A DNA stretch of 64,000 bases from DAXETY01 sp051155755 (lineage in GTDB: Bacteria > Desulfobacterota > Desulfobacteria > Desulfobacterales > SG8-13), in the NCBI GenBank assembly GCA_051155755.1, contig DAXETY010000019.1, positions 1 to 64,000 on the forward strand, given 5' to 3'. The position numbers and the translations under genes were made by a program. The notes under the pieces are model-generated. The model was not told the DNA's origin and searched no databases. It saw only the letters and a program-made list of their open reading frames with translations. Below, piece by piece: positions 15,802 through 23,761 of the stretch (positions are counted from its first letter, which is position 1; every line of letters starts with the position of its first letter).

Positions 15802-15875
15802 ATCGATTCTTGCCCAAACCGGGTGCCGCTGCAAGAAAAATCAAGCCACCCGCTTCGCCGCGGTTGGTTGTTGAC
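15802..15875 (-). repeat. Structured dispersed repeat, copy B (internally deleted)
   Basis: On the minus strand this copy keeps the left part (GTCAACAACCA, GCGGGTGGCTTGA, TTTTTCTTGCAGCGGCA) and the right end (CACCCGGTTTGGGCAAGAATC). It lacks about 60 nt present in copies A and C. The junction lies between the near-identical CTTGCAGCGGCA and CTTGCAGTAGCA of the full element, as expected for deletion between short direct repeats. The rest of the 333-nt gap 15663-15995 shows no gene. Confidence 0.75.
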
Positions 15876-15995
15876 TCCCTGCAGCTGCGGGCCCGACCGC
15901 ACCGCAGCATCGACGGGCAGGGGCTTTTGAGATGGACATAAATTCGTTCTTGATTTAATTGCATAATCGACTATACCGCGAAGTGAGGATCATCG

Positions 15996-16445
15996 ATGCC
16001 GCAGCCGACAAAAAACCGTACCTGGCCATTCGATGCCGGTCGTGTTCGATTGGCTCGACTGAACCGGGGGGACGACCTGCTGACCGCCGTGGAAGCTTTC
16101 TGCCGCGAGGATGCACTGGACACGGTACTGTTTTCGGTCACCGGAAGCATCGTCGATATTACCGTCGGGGTTTACGACGGCTCCCAGCAGGTGTATGTGA
16201 CCGAACGGATCGAAAAACCGTTGGAGCTGGTTACCTGCACGGGCAATGTCGTTCGTGACGGCGCGGCCTATCGGGCCCAGGCCCATGCGGCGGCCGCCGA
16301 CCTGGATGGTCGGCTGTACGCCGGTCGGCTGTTTTCGCCCACCCGGGTCGTTGCGGCAGAGGTTGTTTTGCAGCAATTGAAGGGCGATCGGTTGCAACGA
16401 ACCTATGACCATCTAAGGGGTCTGTGGCGCTGGGCATCCACCTGA
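15996..16445 (+). CDS. PPC/DUF296 domain protein
   Basis: A 149-aa single-domain protein of the PPC (DUF296) family, known as a trimeric fold in bacteria and archaea and as a partner of AT-hooks in plants. The family pattern is visible: LNRGDDLLTAVEAFCREDAL near residues 22-41, SVTGSIVDITVGVYDGSQ, PLELVTCTGNVVRDGAAY, and SPTRVVAAEVVLQ. The usual metal-binding HxH...GGHL is altered: RAQAHAAAADLDGRLYAGRL keeps only one of the expected histidines, so metal binding may be lost. Function in bacteria is not established. Confidence 0.75.
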   Translation: MPQPTKNRTWPFDAGRVRLARLNRGDDLLTAVEAFCREDALDTVLFSVTGSIVDITVGVYDGSQQVYVTERIEKPLELVTCTGNVVRDGAAYRAQAHAAAADLDGRLYAGRLFSPTRVVAAEVVLQQLKGDRLQRTYDHLRGLWRWAST

Positions 16446-16489
16446 TGAGACGGAGATTCAGAAGGTACTCATCGATTTTGATCACAGCG

Positions 16490-16500
16490 TTCGAAACGCT
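16490..16500 (+). repeat. Short intergenic motif TTCGAAACGCT
   Basis: A one-base variant of the recurring TTTGAAACGCT element, followed by CGATTTCG as in other copies. It lies in the gap between the PPC gene and ilvE. Confidence 0.45.
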
Positions 16501-16639
16501 CGATTTCGATGACTGCAATTACTTTTTCGCAGATCATTAACCGCCTGCGGCCGCTGTACGGCGGCATCGGGACACACGGGACACCGGTGGGGGCTCACGA
16601 CTTTTCTCCTCCACCCACGGTCATGTAAGGGAGGCTACC

Positions 16640-17707
16640 ATGGAAATCAGAATCACAACGGCGGAGCGGCGCAAACCCAAACCCGATGCCGACAGCCTCG
16701 GATTCGGCTCCATTTTTACCGATCATATGTTCAACATGGATTACAATCGGAAGGATGGCTGGCACAACCCGCGCATCGAACCCTATGGGCCGATCGTCAT
16801 GGATCCGGCCACCATGATGCTCCATTACGGCCAGGGGGTGTTCGAGGGGTTGAAAGCCTATAAAACCCCATCGGGCCGCATTCAGCTGTTTCGCCCCATG
16901 GAAAACATGCAGCGACTGAACCGTTCCGCCCGGCGGCTGTGCATCCCGGAGGTCGCTCCGGATTTTCTGCTGGATGCCTTGAAGCAACTCCTGCAGCTGG
17001 AAAAAGACTGGGTGCCGCAAGCTCCGGAGACGTCGCTCTACATTCGACCGACCGTCATCGCCACCGATCCTTTTTTGGGGGTGCGCGCCTCCAACACCTA
17101 TCGCCTCTACATCATCCTTTCACCGGTGGGGGCCTATTACCCCGAAGGCTTCAATCCAATAAAAATCTGGGTCACCCGCAAATATGTCCGCGCGGTGCGC
17201 GGCGGCGTCGGGGAAGCCAAAACGCCCGGCAACTACGCCGCCAGCCTGCTGGCCGGCGACGAAGCCCACCGTCGGGGGTACACCCAGGTGTTGTGGCTCG
17301 ACGGCGTGGAAGGCAAATACCTTGAAGAAGTGGGTACGATGAACATATTTTTCGTAATCGACGGCGAAATCGTCACCCCGGAGCTCGACGGGAGCATCCT
17401 GCCGGGGGTGACCCGGGATTCGGTGATCCAACTGGCCCGTCACTGGAATATCCCGGTGACCGAGCGCCGGATTTCCATCGACGAGTTGATGGAGGCCCAC
17501 CGTGTTGGGCGCCTGGATGAAATCTTCGGATCGGGTACGGCGGCGGGCATCTCTCCGGTCGGCGAAATCAAATGCGGCGATTCGGTGGTCACCGTAGCCG
17601 GCGGCAAAGTGGGTCCCATGGCCGAAAAGTTTTACAAAACCTTGACCGACATCCAGTACGGACGCGCCGAAGATCCGTTCGGCTGGATCGTTCCGCTGGA
17701 TGCATAA
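16640..17707 (+). CDS. ilvE: Branched-chain amino acid aminotransferase
   Basis: A PLP fold-type IV transaminase interconverting Leu/Ile/Val and their 2-oxo acids with 2-oxoglutarate. The 355-aa length and motifs fit the larger subgroup: LHYGQGVFEGLKAYK near residues 61-75, FRPMENMQRLN, and the PLP lysine in GEAKTPGNYAAS. Also present are EEVGTMNIFFV and SGTAAGISPVG, the phosphate-binding loop. GGGAGG at 5 nt before ATG fixes the start. It is transcribed alone; the next gene begins 100 nt later with an unrelated role. Confidence 0.95.
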   Translation: MEIRITTAERRKPKPDADSLGFGSIFTDHMFNMDYNRKDGWHNPRIEPYGPIVMDPATMMLHYGQGVFEGLKAYKTPSGRIQLFRPMENMQRLNRSARRLCIPEVAPDFLLDALKQLLQLEKDWVPQAPETSLYIRPTVIATDPFLGVRASNTYRLYIILSPVGAYYPEGFNPIKIWVTRKYVRAVRGGVGEAKTPGNYAASLLAGDEAHRRGYTQVLWLDGVEGKYLEEVGTMNIFFVIDGEIVTPELDGSILPGVTRDSVIQLARHWNIPVTERRISIDELMEAHRVGRLDEIFGSGTAAGISPVGEIKCGDSVVTVAGGKVGPMAEKFYKTLTDIQYGRAEDPFGWIVPLDA

Positions 17708-17808
17708 AACAGAATTTGAGCGAACATTGCATCTGAATTTTTCCAGGGATTGAAACGCCCGGACCAGGTCATACAAACTGACGCGACTTTCAACACCCGG
17801 GGGCACCC

Positions 17809-19215
17809 ATGCCGAAGGAAACATCTGTGGAACATCTGCCGGAATTCCTCCAAAAAATGAAGTGCGAAGATCTGCCGCCGCGGATCATCGATACCTTCTC
17901 CCACTATTACGAAAAGCTCGTCACCGGAGAAACCGGTATGATCCCTGAAGCCGATATTCGGCCGGTGGACCCGCAGGAGATCGCCGGGGCCGACGAACTG
18001 GATGCTTATGCATCGGCCGGCCGGTCGGCGTTCGACCGGGCCGTGCGCATCACGCTGAACGGAGGGCTCGGGACGAGCATGGGACTGACCGGGGCCAAGT
18101 CGCTTCTGGAAGTAAAAGACGGGCGCAGCTTTCTGCAGATCATCCTGGAGCAGTGCCGTCACAACGGCGTGACCCTCGTGCTGATGAACAGCTTCAATAC
18201 GCATTCCGAAACCCGTTCGGCCCTGGATCGAATCGACCCCCGCCAGGAGGTGCGCGACTTCCTGCAGCATAAGTTTCCCAAGGTGCTCCAAGAAGGCTTG
18301 GCGCCGGCACGATGGCCCCAGCATCCGGAACTCGAATGGAACCCGCCCGGTCACGGCGACGTCTATACGGCCCTGCACACCTCCGGCACCCTGCAAAAAT
18401 TACTGGCCGAGGGCATCCGGTTCGCGTTCATCTCCAATTCCGATAATCTCGGCGCGACCATGCAGGCCTCTCTTCTGGGATACTTCGCCGAGAACCGGTT
18501 CCCGTTCATGATGGAAGTCGCCGAAAAAACGCCGGCCGACGTAAAGGGCGGACACATTGCCCGATTTAAAAACGGTCGCCTGGTGCTGCGCGAGTCCGCC
18601 CAGTGCCCGGAGGCGGACATGGGATCCTTTCGAGACATCCAGCGGCATCGCTTTTTCAACACCAACAATATCTGGATCAACCTGGAGTACCTCAAAGCAC
18701 TCTTCGACCGGGAGAACATCCTTCAACTGCCCATGATCGTAAATCCCAAAACGCTCGATCCCCGTGATGAAACCAGTCCGCCGGTCTTTCAGATTGAAAC
18801 GGCCATGGGCTCGGCGATCAGCCTCTTCGAGGGTGCCACGGCCATCGCCGTTCCACGGTCGCGGTTTTTCCCGGTTAAAAAATGCAACGATCTGCTGGCC
18901 GTTCGATCGGACTGTTACGTGCTGTCCGAAATCGGCCGTTTGACGCTAAACCCGGAACGCCGACGGCGCAATCGCCCCGAGGTGATCGAAATCGAACTGG
19001 ATTCAAAATATTACAAAAAAATCGATCAATTCGACCGTCGATTTCCCGCTGGACCGCCTTCGCTGGTGGACTGCGAATCGCTGACCGTCAACGGCGACGT
19101 GGTATTCAAAGCCGATGTGGTTGTCTCCGGCCGGGTTGCGATTGACAATCGCACCGGGCAACCGGTAACCATCGAAGCCCGTACCGTCCTGGACGGAGAT
19201 CGGACCTTCGAATAA
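17809..19215 (+). CDS. UTP-glucose-1-phosphate uridylyltransferase (UDPGP/UGP2 family)
   Basis: Makes UDP-glucose from UTP and glucose 1-phosphate. At 468 aa with ITLNGGLGTSMGLTGAKSLL (81-100, Lys97) it belongs to the UDPGP family typical of eukaryotes and some bacteria, not the GalU family usual in bacteria. Further family motifs are LVLMNSFNTHSET, ISNSDNLGA and a C-terminal beta-helix-like tail (LTVNGDVVFKADVVVSGRV). It is the first gene of a five-gene glycogen cluster. Since no ADP-glucose pyrophosphorylase (glgC) gene is nearby, it probably supplies the sugar donor for the synthase. The spacing to the debranching enzyme is 51 nt. Confidence 0.9.
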   Translation: MPKETSVEHLPEFLQKMKCEDLPPRIIDTFSHYYEKLVTGETGMIPEADIRPVDPQEIAGADELDAYASAGRSAFDRAVRITLNGGLGTSMGLTGAKSLLEVKDGRSFLQIILEQCRHNGVTLVLMNSFNTHSETRSALDRIDPRQEVRDFLQHKFPKVLQEGLAPARWPQHPELEWNPPGHGDVYTALHTSGTLQKLLAEGIRFAFISNSDNLGATMQASLLGYFAENRFPFMMEVAEKTPADVKGGHIARFKNGRLVLRESAQCPEADMGSFRDIQRHRFFNTNNIWINLEYLKALFDRENILQLPMIVNPKTLDPRDETSPPVFQIETAMGSAISLFEGATAIAVPRSRFFPVKKCNDLLAVRSDCYVLSEIGRLTLNPERRRRNRPEVIEIELDSKYYKKIDQFDRRFPAGPPSLVDCESLTVNGDVVFKADVVVSGRVAIDNRTGQPVTIEARTVLDGDRTFE

Positions 19216-19266
19216 TCGCGGCCCGGAACCTTGAGATGCCGTTCTGCGAACGAGATTGTTACGCAT

Positions 19267-22200
19267 ATGAGCAATGCGGATTGGCTCCATCAGAACCCGC
19301 CCCCGGGCAAGCGATTGTTGCGGTTTCGCGGCGACACCCTGGACATCACCCTGACCCTGGATCGGAATTACCCCGGCCACGCCTGGCTTCGGACCAATAT
19401 TGGTTACGGCCGCATCACCCGCAAGGAAATCATCGCCGAGGTGCACCACGACGCACCCCGATTGGGACGCGACTGGTTCGACACGCCCATGGTCCGGGTC
19501 GATGATCGCAGCTTCAAAATTTCCCTGCCCCTGACGGAAGTCGGCCACTACGAGGCCAAAGCGTATTTTCTCGGCCGGGACAGGTCTCGTCCCCGGTGGC
19601 CGGCGGGAGAAAACACGATCGTCAATGTGGAGCCGGCCGACACCTGCTGTGCCAACAGCATTTACAATGCCTTCATACGGCAGTTCGGCCCCAATAAGTC
19701 CGGCGATTTCACCAGCCCGTTGCCCGAGGAGCAGATCGCGCAACTGGATCGGGCCCATTATACCGTCATTCCACCCTCGGGAAAGTTCCGCGACCTGATT
19801 GCCGAGCTGGATTTCCTCGTCGGCACCCTTGGCTGCCGCCTGCTGCAACTGCTGCCGATCCATCCCACCCCGACCACCTACGGCCGGATGGGCCGATTCG
19901 GCAGTCCCTACGCTTCGTTGAGCTTTACGGACGTGGATCCGGCCCTGGCCGATTTCGACACATCCGCCACACCGCTGGAGCAGTTCCTGGAGCTGGTGGA
20001 CGCCGTGCACGCCCGCAATGCCAAACTGTTGATCGACATCGCCATCAACCATACCGGCTGGGCGGCGAACCTGCACGAGTCGCACCCCCACTGGTTGTCA
20101 CGACACGAAGACGGCAACATCGAAGTGCCCGGTGCCTGGGGCGTACGCTGGGAAGACCTGACCAAACTCGACTATCGCCACCGGGATTTATGGCGCTACA
20201 TGGCCGATGTCTTTCTGACCTGGTGCCGCCGCGGGGTGGACGGTTTCCGCTGTGACGCTGGCTACATGATCCCGGAGGCCGCCTGGACCTACATTCTGGC
20301 CCGGGTGCGGGCCCAGTTTCCCGAGACCATCTTTCTGCTGGAGGGGCTGGGTGGAAAATTGTCAGTCACACGCAACCTGCTCAATCGCAGCAACTTCAAC
20401 TGGGCCTATTCGGAACTGTTCCAGAATTACGATCGCGGCCAGATCGAGACCTATTTGCCCCGGGTCATCGAAATTTCGGAAAGCGACGGGATCATGGTTC
20501 ATTTCTCCGAAACCCACGACAATCCGCGCCTGGCGGCACGTTCGCCGGTCTATGCCCGCATGCGGACCGCCCTGTGCGCCCTGGTTTCCAGCCAGGGCGG
20601 TTTCGGATTCGCCAACGGCGTCGAATGGCTGGCCACCGAAAAAATTGATGTGCACCGGGCATGTTCGCTGAACTGGGGCGCGGCCGATAACCAGGTTGCC
20701 TGGATTCAGCGTCTCAACGCGGTGCTGCGAACCCACCCGGCCTTCGGGGACCGCTGCCGCCTGAAACCGCTGCAGCAAGGACCGGGCAATTGCCTGGTGG
20801 TACTCCGCGATCATTCGGACTCCGGCAAGCAATTGCTGGTTTTGGTCAATCTCGATGATCGCAATCCGGTCACAGCGTTATGGAATCATGCCGAAAGCCG
20901 CCTTTCCGAAACGAACCTGACAGACCTGCTGTCGGAAGTTCCGATCCACCCGGCCGATGCCGGCGGCCTCCGGCAGATGCCGCTCGAGCCCGGTCAGGTG
21001 CTCTGTCTGACCGACGATCCCGGGGATCTGGAAATGGTCCGCCACGTGTCCCGAAAATTGCTGCAACCTCCGCACCGCGCGCTGCACCAGCGTTATCGTG
21101 CCAAAACCCTGGAGGTGTTCCGCCAATACCATGGTGCCGGAAATCTGGGAGATTTCGATGTGGATGCGGCCGTCGAGGCCCTGAAAGCCGATCCGCGACA
21201 ACTCTGCCGCGAGCTGAATCCGGACAACGATGCGCCCTTTGTGATCGAATGGGTGTATCCGCACGATGTCAGGCGCGAGGTAATGGTACCGCCGGATCAT
21301 TTTCTGCTGGTCCGCTGCCGGAATCCATTTTCCGCGGTCATTCAAAGCCGAGACCGCACCGACGGCTGCGAAAAAAGTCTGCCGTATGCATCCGGCGGAC
21401 ATTTCGCTCTGTTCGCGCCGCTGAAACCGACCGTCGTCCACGAACAAAGGCAGTTGAAAGTCCGGGTTTTCGGCGAACCGGAGGTGACGCGGGCGGAGGC
21501 TACCTTGCTGTATTTGAGCCGACCGGAAAACGTCCGGATTCAGCGCGTGTTCCGCAGGCCGGAGCTGCTCCATGGAGACTATCGCTTTTTGGGAACCAAC
21601 GGCCGTGGGGCCATGTTGCGCGCCGGCGTCGATTGGGGCGGGCTGCAGAGTCGCTACGATGCTTTGTTGGCCGCCAATCTCAGTTCCGCGGTTCCGGAAG
21701 ACCGTCGCATTGCATTCACCCGCTGCCGCGTGTGGGTGGTTTTCCAGGGATATTCCCAGGAAATCGGCAACAATTGCCTGGAAACTTTCCGTTTTCAGTA
21801 TTCCGCCCGGGCCGGTTGGCAATTTCAGGTACCCACCGGTCAGGGAGAATCGATCCGGCTGACCATTGAGGCGGAAATGCCCTCCGGAGAAAATGCCGTA
21901 CGGCTTCATTTCTACCGGCATTCCGCCGGCCGGGAGCCCGGCCTGCTGGCCGACCAAAAGCCCGTTCGGCTCATTCTCAGACCCGACATCGAATGGCGCA
22001 GCTTTCATGAAACCACCAAAGCCTATCAGGGACCGGAACATCTTTGGCCGCAAACCCTCCGGGCTGAATCCCGGGGATTCGAATTCAAACCGCAGTCCGA
22101 ATTCACGCTCACGGCACGGATTTCTACCGGGGAATTCGTCTTGGAGCCCGAATGGCAGTACATGGTCCACCGCACACTGGAGGCCGAACGGGGTTTGGAT

Positions 22201-23580
22201 CCGGCATCGGATTTGTTCAGTCCCGGATATTTTTCCCTGTTTCTCAACGGCGGCGGCAGCGAAATCCTCGAGGCCCGGGTCGCTTCGAGAGCAGCTGTGG
22301 TTGAGCCCGGGTCGCCGCCCCGCATTTTGCCCGAAATTCCGCTTTCCTGGGAACCGGCCGAAGCCATGAATGCGGCCCTGGATCATTATGTGGTTCGGCG
22401 CGGGGAACTGCACACGGTGATCGCCGGATATCCGTGGTTTTTGGACTGGGGGCGGGATGCCCTGATTTTCGTGCGCGGCCTGATTGCATCCGGTCGCACC
22501 GAACCGGCCCGTTCAATCCTCAAACAATTCGGACGGTTCGAAGAAGGCGGCACCATCCCCAACATGATCCAGGGTACCGATGCCGGCAACCGGGACACCT
22601 CCGATGCGCCGCTCTGGTTCTTCGTCGCCTGTGAAGAACTGCTCGCGGCCGAGTCCAGTGACGAATTCCTGGACGAGGTCTGGAATGGCCGCAGCCTGCG
22701 GCAGATTCTGCGGTCCATCGGGGGGCATCTGTTGCGCGGAACGGCCAACGGAATTCACGTGGATCCGGAGAGCGGCCTGCTGTTCAGTCCGGCTCACTTC
22801 ACCTGGATGGATACCAATTTCCCTGCGGGCACACCGCGGGAGGGATATCCGGTGGAAATCCAGGCACTCTGGTGTTCGGCCCTGCGCTTCTTAACCCGGA
22901 TCGATTCGGAAAACCCGCGCTGGGCGGCGCTGGCCCGACAGGTCCGGCAGATGCTGCTCGATTTGTATTACCGGCCTTCGGAAGGGTTTCTCGCCGATTG
23001 TCTGCATGCGGCCGCCGGCACGCCGGCCTCCAAAGCCGAAGCAGATGATGCCCTGCGGCCGAATCAACTGCTGGCCTTGACCCTGGGTGCCTTAGACGAT
23101 GCGGAAAGGGCCCGCCGGATCGTGGGGACCTGCGAGGAATTGCTGGTTCCCGGAGCCATCCGCAGCCTGGCCGACCGACCGCTGGCTCGTCCGCTTCCAA
23201 TCCTGCACCGCGGTCGTCTTCTGAATGATCCCTTGCGACCTTACCAGGGCAGATATCTGGGCGACGAGGACACCGCCCGCAAGCCGGCTTATCATAACGG
23301 CACGGCCTGGACCTGGTTGTTTCCGACTTTTTGCGAAGCTTACGCCGACGTATACGGGCGTCCCGGCGTTCGCACGGCACTGGCCTGGCTCGGCAGCAGC
23401 TCCATCGTCATCAATCGCGGCTGTGTCGGCAACGTGCCGGAAATCCTCGACGGCGATGCGCCGCACACGCCCCGCGGCTGCGATTCGCAGGCCTGGGGCG
23501 CCAGCGAATTTCTGAGAGTCTGGCTGAAATTGCACACCCGGTTGTATCCGAGTTTTTCGTCCGTCCAATCGCTGCGCTGA
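19267..23580 (+). CDS. Bifunctional glycogen debranching enzyme (GH13-like plus amylo-alpha-1,6-glucosidase domain)
   Basis: About 1437 aa, with two catalytic regions as in eukaryotic debranching enzyme. The N-terminal half is alpha-amylase-like: GVDGFRCDAGYM (about 322-333, nucleophile Asp), LLEGLGG (about 357) and HFSETHDN (about 412). The C-terminal part has the (alpha/alpha)6 glucosidase pattern DWGRDALIF (about 1060), GGTIPNMIQG and DAPLWF. Expected role: move a maltosyl/maltotriosyl unit and hydrolyse the remaining alpha-1,6 glucose. TTG 19231 is an alternative start; ATG 19267 begins the first conserved segment. It lies between the UDP-glucose and phosphorylase genes, consistent with co-ordinated glycogen turnover. 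Confidence 0.87.
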   Translation: MSNADWLHQNPPPGKRLLRFRGDTLDITLTLDRNYPGHAWLRTNIGYGRITRKEIIAEVHHDAPRLGRDWFDTPMVRVDDRSFKISLPLTEVGHYEAKAYFLGRDRSRPRWPAGENTIVNVEPADTCCANSIYNAFIRQFGPNKSGDFTSPLPEEQIAQLDRAHYTVIPPSGKFRDLIAELDFLVGTLGCRLLQLLPIHPTPTTYGRMGRFGSPYASLSFTDVDPALADFDTSATPLEQFLELVDAVHARNAKLLIDIAINHTGWAANLHESHPHWLSRHEDGNIEVPGAWGVRWEDLTKLDYRHRDLWRYMADVFLTWCRRGVDGFRCDAGYMIPEAAWTYILARVRAQFPETIFLLEGLGGKLSVTRNLLNRSNFNWAYSELFQNYDRGQIETYLPRVIEISESDGIMVHFSETHDNPRLAARSPVYARMRTALCALVSSQGGFGFANGVEWLATEKIDVHRACSLNWGAADNQVAWIQRLNAVLRTHPAFGDRCRLKPLQQGPGNCLVVLRDHSDSGKQLLVLVNLDDRNPVTALWNHAESRLSETNLTDLLSEVPIHPADAGGLRQMPLEPGQVLCLTDDPGDLEMVRHVSRKLLQPPHRALHQRYRAKTLEVFRQYHGAGNLGDFDVDAAVEALKADPRQLCRELNPDNDAPFVIEWVYPHDVRREVMVPPDHFLLVRCRNPFSAVIQSRDRTDGCEKSLPYASGGHFALFAPLKPTVVHEQRQLKVRVFGEPEVTRAEATLLYLSRPENVRIQRVFRRPELLHGDYRFLGTNGRGAMLRAGVDWGGLQSRYDALLAANLSSAVPEDRRIAFTRCRVWVVFQGYSQEIGNNCLETFRFQYSARAGWQFQVPTGQGESIRLTIEAEMPSGENAVRLHFYRHSAGREPGLLADQKPVRLILRPDIEWRSFHETTKAYQGPEHLWPQTLRAESRGFEFKPQSEFTLTARISTGEFVLEPEWQYMVHRTLEAERGLDPASDLFSPGYFSLFLNGGGSEILEARVASRAAVVEPGSPPRILPEIPLSWEPAEAMNAALDHYVVRRGELHTVIAGYPWFLDWGRDALIFVRGLIASGRTEPARSILKQFGRFEEGGTIPNMIQGTDAGNRDTSDAPLWFFVACEELLAAESSDEFLDEVWNGRSLRQILRSIGGHLLRGTANGIHVDPESGLLFSPAHFTWMDTNFPAGTPREGYPVEIQALWCSALRFLTRIDSENPRWAALARQVRQMLLDLYYRPSEGFLADCLHAAAGTPASKAEADDALRPNQLLALTLGALDDAERARRIVGTCEELLVPGAIRSLADRPLARPLPILHRGRLLNDPLRPYQGRYLGDEDTARKPAYHNGTAWTWLFPTFCEAYADVYGRPGVRTALAWLGSSSIVINRGCVGNVPEILDGDAPHTPRGCDSQAWGASEFLRVWLKLHTRLYPSFSSVQSLR

Positions 23581-23761
23581 TGATCCGACCCCGCCGGAAC
23601 CGCTCAATGGTGCGAACACAATCTCCGACGGACTTCTGAAGCAAGACGGCCGCGGTGTTTTACTTTTCAGCAAAATGCGCTATTATCCATCTTTTCGCCG
23701 CGACCGATTCACTCCGTGACGGCGGCGGATTCATTTAAATCGAACAAGAGGCACGTTGTTG

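Noticed and set aside
20878..22413. 511-aa open frame opposite the debranching enzyme
   Set aside because: No motifs and low-complexity composition; the plus-strand enzyme is continuous through it.
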